From: Belnapia sp.
GTDB taxonomy: Bacteria; Pseudomonadota; Alphaproteobacteria; Acetobacterales; Acetobacteraceae
Direction of reading: 5' to 3'
NCBI GenBank assembly: GCA_028291445.1
Contig: JAQGIA010000156.1
Coordinates: forward strand, 1 to 6,482
Length of the DNA stretch: 6,482 nt
Shown: positions 1 to 6,093 of the stretch, one piece after another
Numbering within the stretch: position 1 is the first letter of the stretch
Layout of the letters: each line of letters opens with the position of its first letter
Program-made: the position numbers and the translations under genes
The notes under the pieces: generated by a model
The model's input: only the letters and a program-made list of their open reading frames with translations
What the model was told of the DNA's origin: nothing
Database searches by the model: none

Positions 1-1896
1 CTGCTGGTCCTCGGTCTCGGCGAAGGGGAAGCGGGCGCAGAACTCGTCCCAGGCCCCCTCCGGCGGCGTCGCCAGCATCCCCTCCTTCACCTGCCGCTCG
101 GCGGCGATGCGGATGAGATGCCCGGCCATGTCCTGGATGCGCTGCTTGGCCTTCGCCTTGCGCGACTGCCAGGAGGTGCCGCCGAGCTTGTCCAGCGCGA
201 TGCCGGCGGTCTCGGTGCCGAAGCGCGACAACACCTCGATGTTCTCGACCGGGACGAACAGCTTGTCGCCGCCGTCGTACAGCAGCCGCAGGCAATCATG
301 CGGCGCGCCGTTGACCTCGATATTCGAGAGCCCGTCGTAGCGGCCGATGCCGTGGTCCTGGTGCACCACCAGGTCGCCCTGCTCGATGCCCGTGGCATCG
401 GCGATGAACTGGTCGGCCCGCTTGCGCCGGCGCGGCGGCCGGGCGATGCGCTCGCCCAGCAGATCCTGCTCGCCGACCACCGACAGGCCGAAGCCGGTCC
501 CGGTGGCGCTGGCCGGGGCGACGAAGCCGCGCTCCAGCCCGAGGATCGCCAGGGCGACCACGCCGGGGTTCAGCCGGGCGATCTGGCCGGCATCCTCCAC
601 CGGCTCGGCGGCGACGCCGTTCTCCCGCAGCAGGTTGCCCAGGCGCTCGCGCGAGCCACGGGTCCAGGCGGCCAGCACCGGGCGGCGGCCCGACTGGACC
701 ATGGCCGCGGCATGTTCGGCATAGGCGGCGAAGACGTTCTGCCCGGCGGTGCGGGCCTCGGTGAACAGCCGCCCGGGGCGGCCACCGGCATCGATCCCCG
801 CCGCTTCCTCCACCCGGGCGAAGGGCGAAAGCCGGGCAAGCGGGCCGCCGGCGAGCATCGCATCCCAGCCGCGTTGGGTCAGGTAAAGGGTGCCGGGCGG
901 GGCCGGGCGATAGGGCACCTCGCCCTCATGGGTGCGGACCGGGGCGCGGCGGGCCTGGTAGTGGTCGGCGACCATCTCCAGCCGGGCCGCCAGCACGTCC
1001 TCCGCCTGGTGGTCGAGGCTGACCGAGGCGCCGGGCAGGTAGTCCAGCAGGGTTTCCATGGTCTCGTGGAACAGCCCGGCCCAATGCTCCATGCCCGGAT
1101 GCTTCCGCCCGGTGCTGATCGAGGCATAGAGCGGATCGGCAGCCGCCGCGGCGCCGAACAGCTCGCGGTAGCCGGCGCGGAACCGGGCGATCGAGGCCTC
1201 GTCGAGGAAGACCTCGCCGACCGGCCGCAGCCAGAGCTGGGTCAGCGCTGCGCCGCTGCGCTGGCTGCCGGTATCGAAGCGGCGCAGGCTCTCGATCTCG
1301 TCGCCGAACATGTCGAGGCGGATCGGATCGGCCTCGCCCGAGGGAAACAGGTCGATGATGCCGCCGCGCACGGCATATTCGCCCGGCTCCATGACGGTGC
1401 CGGAGCGGCCATAGCCATTGGCTTCCAGGAAGGCGGTCAGCACTTCCGGATTCACCCGGCCGCCCTTCTTCAGCAGCAGGGTGGCGCCCTGGAAAACCGC
1501 GCGGGGCGGTACCTTCTGCACCAGCGCATTGACCGTGGTGACCAGGATCCGCGGCCGGCTGCCCGGCTCCAGCAGCCGGGTCAGGGTCGAGACGCGCTCG
1601 GCGACGATCTCGGGATTGGGCGAGACCCGGTCGTAGGGCAGGCAATCCCAGGCGGGGAAGCGCAGCACCTCCACATCCGGGGCGAAGAAGCCGAAGCCCT
1701 CGATCAGCCGGGCGGTGCGGGCATCGTCGCGGCAGACATGGATGACCGGCACATCGGTCTCGGCCCGGCGGCGGGCCAGCAGCAGGGCATCGAAGCCCTC
1801 CGGCGCGCCATGGATGGTCAGGCCGCGAACCGGCGCCAGAGCCTCGCCCGCCTGGGCCCCACTCGCCTGGGCTTCACCCATTCGGGCCTCGCTCAT
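1..1896 (-). CDS. mfd: Transcription-repair coupling factor Mfd (N-terminal 632 residues, partial)
   Basis: Mfd is a cytoplasmic ATP-dependent dsDNA translocase. It pushes stalled RNA polymerase off damaged template strands and recruits UvrA for nucleotide excision repair. I translated the minus strand from the ATG at 1896-1894; the frame stays open to base 1, giving exactly 632 codons. Seen: a UvrB-homology region (about residues 25-350) with FPAWDCLPYDRVSPN at 80-94 and EPGEYAVRGGIIDLFP at 170-185; a linker ending in a basic patch (RPPRRRKR, 486-493); a CarD-like RNA polymerase-interacting domain (about 500-575) with GDLVVHQDHGIGRY at 507-520 and LGGTSWQSRKAKAK at 571-584; and the lead-in to the helicase domain (FPFAETEDQ, 623-631). 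Family members are about 1,150 residues, so the Walker A and B motifs and the C-terminal UvrA-autoinhibition domain lie off the left edge. No Shine-Dalgarno is visible before the ATG. The start overlaps the sdhE stop, so translation is probably coupled. Met6 (1881) is an alternative start. Confidence 0.97.
   Translation of the reverse strand, partial: MSEARMGEAQASGAQAGEALAPVRGLTIHGAPEGFDALLLARRRAETDVPVIHVCRDDARTARLIEGFGFFAPDVEVLRFPAWDCLPYDRVSPNPEIVAERVSTLTRLLEPGSRPRILVTTVNALVQKVPPRAVFQGATLLLKKGGRVNPEVLTAFLEANGYGRSGTVMEPGEYAVRGGIIDLFPSGEADPIRLDMFGDEIESLRRFDTGSQRSGAALTQLWLRPVGEVFLDEASIARFRAGYRELFGAAAAADPLYASISTGRKHPGMEHWAGLFHETMETLLDYLPGASVSLDHQAEDVLAARLEMVADHYQARRAPVRTHEGEVPYRPAPPGTLYLTQRGWDAMLAGGPLARLSPFARVEEAAGIDAGGRPGRLFTEARTAGQNVFAAYAEHAAAMVQSGRRPVLAAWTRGSRERLGNLLRENGVAAEPVEDAGQIARLNPGVVALAILGLERGFVAPASATGTGFGLSVVGEQDLLGERIARPPRRRKRADQFIADATGIEQGDLVVHQDHGIGRYDGLSNIEVNGAPHDCLRLLYDGGDKLFVPVENIEVLSRFGTETAGIALDKLGGTSWQSRKAKAKQRIQDMAGHLIRIAAERQVKEGMLATPPEGAWDEFCARFPFAETEDQQ
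1893..1896 (-). other. ATGA stop/start overlap linking sdhE and mfd
   Basis: On the minus strand the four bases read ATGA: the mfd start ATG (1896-1894) and the sdhE stop TGA (1895-1893) share two bases. No purine-rich ribosome binding site is seen in the roughly 15 bases upstream (sequence gaattgcgccgccc). This arrangement is typical of termination-reinitiation, so mfd translation probably depends on ribosomes finishing sdhE. The overlap is seen directly; the coupling is inferred. Confidence 0.8.
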
Positions 1897-2243
1897 GGGC
1901 GGCGCAATTCCGCCGGCAGTCCGGCGCCGAACCCGGCGCATTCCACCAGCATGCGGTCCAGCATCGGGGATCGGCAATTGGCCGGCACCGGCCGCCGGCC
2001 GGTCAGCCAGTCGGACAGGTCGACATCCGGGTATTCCAGCGTGGCCTCCAGATCGGTCAGCTCGGCCTCCGAGAAATCGGCCACCAGGCGCTGGACGAAG
2101 GCGCCGATCATCAGATCGGCCTCCTTGGTGCCGCGGTGATGGGCGCGGAACAGCAGGCGCCGGCGCCGGGCGTCGAGCGCCGGCGGGCCATCGGGATCAT
2201 GCGGATCGGCGGCGGGTGAGGTCGCTGCTGGGTCTTGGGACAT
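1893..2243 (-). CDS. sdhE: Succinate dehydrogenase assembly factor SdhE (FAD assembly factor 2 family)
   Basis: This small soluble protein promotes covalent attachment of FAD to the SdhA flavoprotein of succinate dehydrogenase (bacterial counterpart of mitochondrial SDHAF2/Sdh5). It has 116 residues; the E. coli protein is about 88. The family core runs from about residue 26 to 86. It contains the signature RGTKE at 37-41 (conserved RGxxE, the flavinylation motif), then ADLMIGAFV, an acidic helix (ADFSEAELTDLEATLE, 55-70) and YPDVDLSDWLTGRRPVP (71-87). The first 25 residues are a Pro/Asp/Ala-rich, probably disordered extension, and about 30 residues follow the core. The frame stays open upstream across recG, but the ATG at 2243 directly precedes the family core and has a good promoter at the right distance. 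No Shine-Dalgarno is visible. The gene's TGA overlaps the mfd ATG. Confidence 0.95.
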   Translation of the reverse strand: MSQDPAATSPAADPHDPDGPPALDARRRRLLFRAHHRGTKEADLMIGAFVQRLVADFSEAELTDLEATLEYPDVDLSDWLTGRRPVPANCRSPMLDRMLVECAGFGAGLPAELRRP

Positions 2244-2260
2244 GGCGTCGATGCGATTTT

Positions 2261-2288
2261 TTGCTTGCTCTGGGGGCTGGCATATAGA
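2261..2288 (+). promoter_or_regulatory. Predicted sigma70-type promoter for recG
   Basis: On the plus strand, TTGCTT (2261-2266) is followed by a 16-base spacer and TATAGA (2283-2288). Transcription would start near 2295, about 50 bases before the recG ATG. The match is weaker than for the opposing promoter, but this is the only AT-rich stretch upstream of recG. The -10 core overlaps the sdhE -10 on the other strand. Predicted by eye only. Confidence 0.4.
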
Positions 2289-2309
2289 GGCGCATGGGAA
2301 TCCTGTCAG
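2281..2309 (-). promoter_or_regulatory. Predicted sigma70-type promoter for sdhE-mfd
   Basis: On the minus strand a -35 hexamer CTGACA (2309-2304; five of six bases match TTGACA) is followed by a 17-base spacer and a -10 hexamer TATATG (2286-2281; begins TATA). Transcription would start near 2274, leaving a leader of about 30 bases before the sdhE ATG. Spacing is optimal and the position is right. The TATA core is also used by the opposing recG promoter candidate. Predicted by eye only. Confidence 0.5.
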
Positions 2310-2343
2310 CCCGACGCGGCAGCCGCATCGATAGTTCCGCGCG

Positions 2344-4533
2344 ATGAATGCCGAAGAAATCGCCGGTGAGGCCGAAAACGCCGTGCCGATGGCCGCGCTT
2401 TGGGCGCCGCTGGCCAGCCTGCCCGGGGTTGGCCCGCAGATCGCCAAGCGCCTGGCGGAGGCCGTGGGCGGCGACCGGGTGCTGGACCTGCTGTTTCATC
2501 TGCCGGAACGTTATGCCCTGCGGGTCCGGGTGGCCAGTCCCGAGGAGGCCCCGCCCGAGACGGAGGTGATCCTGCCCGCCCTGGTCACCGGCCTGCGGTC
2601 GCTGCGCTCGAAGACCGGCCGGCCCTTCGTCGAGGTCCGCGCCGAGGCCGCGGCCAGGCGGCTGGTGGTCCGCTTCATCAACGGCCGGCTGGACTGGCTG
2701 GGCAAGCTGCTGCCGGAGGGCAGCGAGCGGCTGTTCGCCGGCAAGGTGAAGGCCGAGGCCGGCGCCTTCTCCATGATCAACCCGCTGACCGCGACCGGGC
2801 CGGAGGGGCTGCCGGAGCTGGAGCCGGTCTGGCCGCTGGTCCAGGGGCTGCGGCTGGCGACGGTGGCCCGGGCCATGGCGCAGGCCCTCGACCGGCTGCC
2901 GGGCTTTCCCGAATGGCAGGACGCGGCGCTGCTGCGGCGGGAGGCCTGGCCGGGCTTCACCGCGGCGCTGCGGCTGGTGCAGCAGCCGGCGGAGCCGCCG
3001 CCGCCCGGCGTCCGGGCCCGGCTGGCCTATGACGAGGCCCTGGCCGGCCAGCTCGCCCTGGCCCTGGTCCGCCGCCGGGTCAGGCTGCGGCCAGGCCGGG
3101 CGCTGCCGGGCACCGGCCTGCTGCGGGCCCAGGCGCTGGCGGCCTTCGGCCATCCGCTGACCGGGTCGCAGGCGCATGCCCTGGCCGAGATCGATGCCGA
3201 CCTCGCCGCGCCGCACCGCATGCTGCGGCTGCTGCAGGGCGATGTCGGCTCCGGCAAGACGCTGGTCGCGGTGCTGGCCATGCTGCGGGCGGTCGAGTCG
3301 GGCGCCCAGGCGGCGCTGATGGCGCCGACCGAATTGCTGGCCCGGCAGCACCTGCGGACCCTGGCGCGGCTGTGCCTCCCGGCCGGGGTGCGGGTCGAAC
3401 TGCTCGCCGGCAGCGTGAAGGGCGCGCAGCGCCGGCGGGTGCTGGAAGGGCTGGCGAGCGGCGCGGTGCAGATCATCGTCGGCACCCATGCGCTGTTCCA
3501 GGAAGGCGTCGAATTCCGCGACCTGGCCCTGGCGGTGATCGACGAGCAGCACCGCTTCGGGGTCGCCCAGCGCCTGCTGCTGGCCGGCAAGGGCGCCCAA
3601 GGGGGGGCCGAAGGCGGGGGGCAAGGCGGGACCGAAGGGGACCACCGGGGCGGAGCCGAAAGGGAGGACCGGGGCGACCGGCCGGCGGATATGCTGGTGA
3701 TGACCGCCACCCCCATCCCGCGCACCCTGCTGCTGACCCAGTGGGGCGAGATGGCGGTCTCCCGCCTGACCGAGAAGCCGGCCGGGCGGCAGCCGATCGT
3801 CACCACGCTGCATGGGCTGCGCAGCCTGCCGGAGGTGGTCGCCGGGATCGCCCGTGCCATGGAGCGTGGTGCCCGGGTCTATTGGGTCTGCCCGCATGTC
3901 GCCGAATCCGAGCTGGTGGACATGGCCGCGGCCGAGGTGCGCTTCGCCGAATTGAGCGAGCGCTTTCCCGGCCAGGTCGGCCTGGCGCATGGCCGGCTGG
4001 ACCCCGAGGTGCGGGAGGCGGCGATCCGCGACTTCGCCGCCGGCCGCACCCGGCTGCTGGTGGCGACCACCGTCATCGAGGTCGGGGTCGACGTGCCGGA
4101 GGCGACGGTGATGGTGGTGGAGCACGCCGACCGCTTCGGCCTGGCCCAGTTGCACCAGCTGCGCGGCCGGGTCGGCCGCGGCTCGGCGGCCAGCTACTGC
4201 ATGCTGCTGTACGACGAGGCGCTGGGCCTCGCCTCGCGCGAGCGGCTGCTGATCCTGCGCGACACCGAGGATGGCTTCGTCATCGCCGATGCCGATTTCC
4301 GCCTGCGCGGCGGCGGCGAGGCACTGGGCACGCGGCAATCCGGCAGCCCGGTGTTCCGCCTGGGCCTGCCCGAGGCCGAGGCGCAGGCCGGGCTGGTCAC
4401 CATGGCCAACCGCGATGCGGCGCTGCTGCTGGAAAAGGATCCGGCGCTGGCCGGGCCACGCGGCCAGGCGGCCCGGGTGCTGCTGCGGCTGTTCGGCCGG
4501 GAGGCGGCGATGGAAACCCTGGGGGCTGGTTAA
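2344..4533 (+). CDS. recG: ATP-dependent DNA helicase RecG
   Basis: RecG is a superfamily 2 dsDNA translocase. It regresses stalled replication forks, processes Holliday junctions and unwinds R- and D-loops. The protein has 729 residues (E. coli RecG has 693). Seen in order: an N-terminal helical region with LPGVGPQIAKRL (25-36) and LLFHLPERY (49-57); the OB-fold wedge domain (about 70-150) ending in SMINP; Walker A GDVGSGKT (299-306); motif II DEQH (400-403); motif III TATPIPRT (454-461); motifs V and VI from TTVIEVGVDVPEA (575-587) to LHQLRGRVGRG (603-613); and the TRG-type translocation region with LRGGGEALGTRQSG (654-667), where many relatives have Pro at residue 657. Motifs look intact. 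The oddity is a Gly-rich stretch at 417-448 between motifs II and III, clearly longer than the short loop of E. coli RecG. The start is bounded by an in-frame TAG at 2332-2334, 12 bases upstream. No Shine-Dalgarno is seen, and Met16 (2389) is a possible alternative start. The gene is divergent from sdhE-mfd. Confidence 0.98.
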   Translation: MNAEEIAGEAENAVPMAALWAPLASLPGVGPQIAKRLAEAVGGDRVLDLLFHLPERYALRVRVASPEEAPPETEVILPALVTGLRSLRSKTGRPFVEVRAEAAARRLVVRFINGRLDWLGKLLPEGSERLFAGKVKAEAGAFSMINPLTATGPEGLPELEPVWPLVQGLRLATVARAMAQALDRLPGFPEWQDAALLRREAWPGFTAALRLVQQPAEPPPPGVRARLAYDEALAGQLALALVRRRVRLRPGRALPGTGLLRAQALAAFGHPLTGSQAHALAEIDADLAAPHRMLRLLQGDVGSGKTLVAVLAMLRAVESGAQAALMAPTELLARQHLRTLARLCLPAGVRVELLAGSVKGAQRRRVLEGLASGAVQIIVGTHALFQEGVEFRDLALAVIDEQHRFGVAQRLLLAGKGAQGGAEGGGQGGTEGDHRGGAEREDRGDRPADMLVMTATPIPRTLLLTQWGEMAVSRLTEKPAGRQPIVTTLHGLRSLPEVVAGIARAMERGARVYWVCPHVAESELVDMAAAEVRFAELSERFPGQVGLAHGRLDPEVREAAIRDFAAGRTRLLVATTVIEVGVDVPEATVMVVEHADRFGLAQLHQLRGRVGRGSAASYCMLLYDEALGLASRERLLILRDTEDGFVIADADFRLRGGGEALGTRQSGSPVFRLGLPEAEAQAGLVTMANRDAALLLEKDPALAGPRGQAARVLLRLFGREAAMETLGAG
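3601..3650 (+). repeat. G-tract-rich low-complexity segment inside recG (G-quadruplex motif)
   Basis: This segment encodes part of the Gly-rich RecG insertion. The plus (coding) strand carries G7 at 3601-3607, G6 at 3616-3621, GGG at 3628-3630, GGGG at 3637-3640 and GGGG at 3647-3650. The last three loops are six bases each (caaggc, accgaa, accacc), so the last four tracts fit the standard four-tract quadruplex pattern with loops of seven or fewer. It could fold in the non-template DNA strand or in recG mRNA. The tracts are seen; folding is inferred. Confidence 0.6.
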
Positions 4534-4571
4534 GGGGGGGCCGGCTAAGGGGGGCTGCTAAGGCCGGGGGG
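4531..4571 (+). repeat. Three imperfect TAAGG-G-tract repeats at the recG stop
   Basis: Three units begin with TAAGG, at 4531, 4546 and 4559, and each carries a run of six or seven G. They are 15, 13 and 13 bases long. The first TAA is the recG stop. The second is in the same frame, 15 bases later, and so acts as a backup stop. The third is out of frame. The units look like a slippage- or duplication-derived array. No function is recognised. Confidence 0.55.
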
Positions 4572-4583
4572 TTTTGCAACCCC
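4568..4583 (+). terminator. Small hairpin after recG, possible weak terminator
   Basis: GGGGTT (4568-4573) can pair with AACCCC (4578-4583) around a four-base loop TTGC. The stem is only six pairs, and no T-run follows (the next bases are gcgcttcc). It is therefore a poor intrinsic terminator. It may be chance, or a stalling or mRNA 3'-end structure. I see no better terminator between recG and the next gene, so read-through from recG is possible. Confidence 0.2.
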
Positions 4584-4620
4584 GCGCTTCCGAGTAAGCC
4601 GGGCGGATTGGGGCTTTCTC

Positions 4621-4626
4621 AGGGGG
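4621..4626 (+). promoter_or_regulatory. Ribosome binding site supporting the TTG start at 4633
   Basis: AGGGGG lies six bases upstream of the TTG at 4633 and is the only Shine-Dalgarno-like run nearby. No in-frame ATG or GTG precedes the conserved N-terminus (ALIEIERLTKRF), so this site decides the start. No convincing promoter is seen in 4534-4632. The best candidate is a weak TTGCAA (4574) with TAAGCC (4595), spaced 15 bases apart. Confidence 0.6.
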
Positions 4627-4632
4627 TACGCC

Positions 4633-5358
4633 TTGGCCGCACTGATCGAGATCGAGCGCCTGACCAAACGCTTCTCCGGCTTCACCGCCGTCGACGACGT
4701 CTCCTTCACCGTGGACCGGGGCGAGGTGCTGGGCTTCCTCGGCCCGAATGGCGCGGGCAAGTCGACCACCATGCGGATGCTGGCCGGCTTCATGCCGCCG
4801 AGCGCCGGCACCGCCCGGATCTGCGGCGCCGACGTGGTGGACCAGCCGGTCGCCGCGAAGCGGAACCTCGGCTTCCTGCCGGAAGGCGCGCCGACCTACC
4901 CCGAGATGAGCGTCACCGGCTTCCTCGCCTTCACCGGCCGCATCCGCGGCTTCCGGGGCAGCGAATTGGCCGACCGCGTGGCGCATGCCATGGCCCTGAC
5001 CCAGCTCGAGGGCGTCCGGCTGCAACCGATCGAGACGCTGTCCAAGGGGTTCAAGCGCCGCGTCGGCCTGGCCCAGGCGCTGCTGCACGACCCGCCGGTG
5101 CTGGTGCTGGACGAGCCGACCGACGGGCTCGACCCGAACCAGAAGCACGAGGTGCGCGAATTGATCCGCCGCATGGCGCCCGAGAAGGCCATCGTCATCA
5201 GCACCCATATCCTGGAGGAGGTCGGCGCGGTCTGCACCCGGGCCATCATCATCGCCCGCGGCCGGGTGGTGGTGGATGCGGCGCCGACCGTGCTGGAACA
5301 ATCCGGCCGCACGCTGGAGGAGGTGTTCCGCGGCCTCACCCTCGGGGAGGCCGCGTGA
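4633..5358 (+). CDS. gldA: ABC-2 exporter ATP-binding protein, GldA-like
   Basis: This 241-residue protein is the cytoplasmic nucleotide-binding subunit of an ABC-2 type exporter. It hydrolyses ATP to drive the adjacent permease. Seen: Walker A GPNGAGKST (37-45); the Q-loop region GFLPEGAPTYPEMSV (80-94), with Glu84 where most ABC proteins have Gln, as is usual in GldA-type ATPases; an ABC signature written as LSKGFKRRVGLAQAL (136-150) rather than LSGGQ, also typical of this branch; Walker B LVLDEPTDGLDP (157-168); and the H-loop STH (190-192). All catalytic positions are present and the length is normal. It starts with TTG behind an AGGGGG site. Its TGA shares one base with the permease ATG (TGATG), so the two are translationally coupled. 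The symbol reflects family resemblance and the GldF/GldG neighbours; the cargo is unknown. Related branches (NatA- or NosF-like) are the main alternatives, but the following gene argues for the Gld type. Confidence 0.88.
   Translation: MAALIEIERLTKRFSGFTAVDDVSFTVDRGEVLGFLGPNGAGKSTTMRMLAGFMPPSAGTARICGADVVDQPVAAKRNLGFLPEGAPTYPEMSVTGFLAFTGRIRGFRGSELADRVAHAMALTQLEGVRLQPIETLSKGFKRRVGLAQALLHDPPVLVLDEPTDGLDPNQKHEVRELIRRMAPEKAIVISTHILEEVGAVCTRAIIIARGRVVVDAAPTVLEQSGRTLEEVFRGLTLGEAA
5344..5350 (+). promoter_or_regulatory. Ribosome binding site for the permease gene, inside the ATPase gene
   Basis: GGGGAGG lies within the last codons of the ATPase gene, seven bases before the ATG at 5358. It is a strong Shine-Dalgarno match. 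It supports the ATG at 5358 over any start further upstream in the same long open frame. Confidence 0.65.
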
Positions 5359-6089
5359 TGGCGCCCGCGCTGATCGTCGCGCGGCGGGAGCTGGCCGGCT
5401 ATTTCGCCACCCCCGTCGCCTATGTCTTCATCGTCATCTTCCTGGTGCTGGCCGGCGCCCTGACCTTCACGCTGGGCAATTTCTTCGGCCGCGGCCAGGC
5501 CGACCTCATCCCCTTCTTCTCCTTCGTGCCCTGGCTGTTCCTGTTCCTGGTGCCGGCGCTGACCATGCGGCTCTGGGCGGAGGAGCGCCGGCTCGGCACC
5601 ATCGAGCTGCTGCTGACGCTGCCGCTGCCGCAATGGCAGGCGGTGGCCGGCAAATTCCTCGCCGCCTGGGCCTTCTGCGGCATCGCCCTGGCGCTGACCT
5701 TCCCGCTGTGGATCACCGTCAACGTGCTCGGCGCGCCGGACAACGGGGTGATCCTCTCGGGCTATGTCGGCTGCCTGCTGGTGGCCGGGGCCTATCTGGC
5801 GCTGGGCGCGGCGGTTTCGGCGCTGACCAAGAACCAGGTCGTCGCCTTCGTCCTCGCGGTCGCGCTCTGCTTCGTCTTCGCCGCCGCCGGCAGCCCGGTG
5901 GTGACCGAATTCCTCGATACCCGCATCCCGCAACTGGCCGAGATCGCCCGCGCCGTCTCGGTCGCCGACCGCTTCGGCGGCTTTACCCGCGGCGTGATCT
6001 CCGCCCGCGACATCCTGTTCTTCGCCAGCTTCATGGGCTTCTTCCTGTTCGTGAATGCCGTGGTGCTCGACCATCGGAAGGCGGACTGA
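5358..6089 (+). CDS. gldF: ABC-2 type permease, GldF-like
   Basis: This 243-residue inner-membrane subunit is the channel partner of the ATPase encoded immediately upstream. Six hydrophobic segments are visible, at roughly residues 18-40, 50-70, 101-124, 131-156, 161-180 and 217-236. The N-terminus is a short amphipathic lead (LIVARRELAGYFATPVAYV, 5-23) typical of GldF-type permeases. Between segments 2 and 3 lies the conserved cytoplasmic stretch TMRLWAEERRLGTIELLLTL (69-88), the probable coupling region for the ATPase. The stretch near 181-216 between segments 5 and 6 is more polar and probably extracytoplasmic. The ATG overlaps the upstream TGA by one base and has a GGGGAGG site, so this start is secure even though the frame is open far upstream. 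GldG follows after four bases. Membrane topology is judged by eye. Confidence 0.9.
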   Translation: MAPALIVARRELAGYFATPVAYVFIVIFLVLAGALTFTLGNFFGRGQADLIPFFSFVPWLFLFLVPALTMRLWAEERRLGTIELLLTLPLPQWQAVAGKFLAAWAFCGIALALTFPLWITVNVLGAPDNGVILSGYVGCLLVAGAYLALGAAVSALTKNQVVAFVLAVALCFVFAAAGSPVVTEFLDTRIPQLAEIARAVSVADRFGGFTRGVISARDILFFASFMGFFLFVNAVVLDHRKAD

Positions 6090-6093
6090 GCGC

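Noticed and set aside
118..2139. A 673-codon open frame on the plus strand opposite mfd and sdhE
   Set aside because: Its translation is low-complexity Gly/Ala/Arg/Gln/His-rich with no recognisable motif. The opposite strand encodes clear Mfd and SdhE proteins. Long stop-free antisense frames are expected in DNA this GC-rich.
1893..2447. A longer SdhE starting at the minus-strand ATG at 2447
   Set aside because: The extra 68 residues would cover the promoter region and the start of recG and do not resemble the family. The ATG at 2243 fits both the family core and the predicted promoter.
2197..4338. A 713-codon open frame on the minus strand opposite recG
   Set aside because: It has the same low-complexity composition and no domain motif, and it overlaps a complete RecG and the sdhE start. 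It is a GC-driven shadow frame.
2344..4533. RecG as a possible pseudogene because of the G-rich insertion
   Set aside because: The frame is continuous and all helicase motifs plus the TRG-type region are intact, so the gene is most likely functional.
3372..6089. A 2.7-kb stop-free plus-strand frame running from inside recG, through the ATPase gene, into the permease; a -1 slip at the G7 run (3601-3607) would enter it
   Set aside because: Only the last 243 codons (the permease) look like protein. The upstream part is Arg/Gly/Ala-rich shadow of recG and the ATPase gene. RecG motifs continue uninterrupted after the G7 run, so no programmed frameshift is needed.
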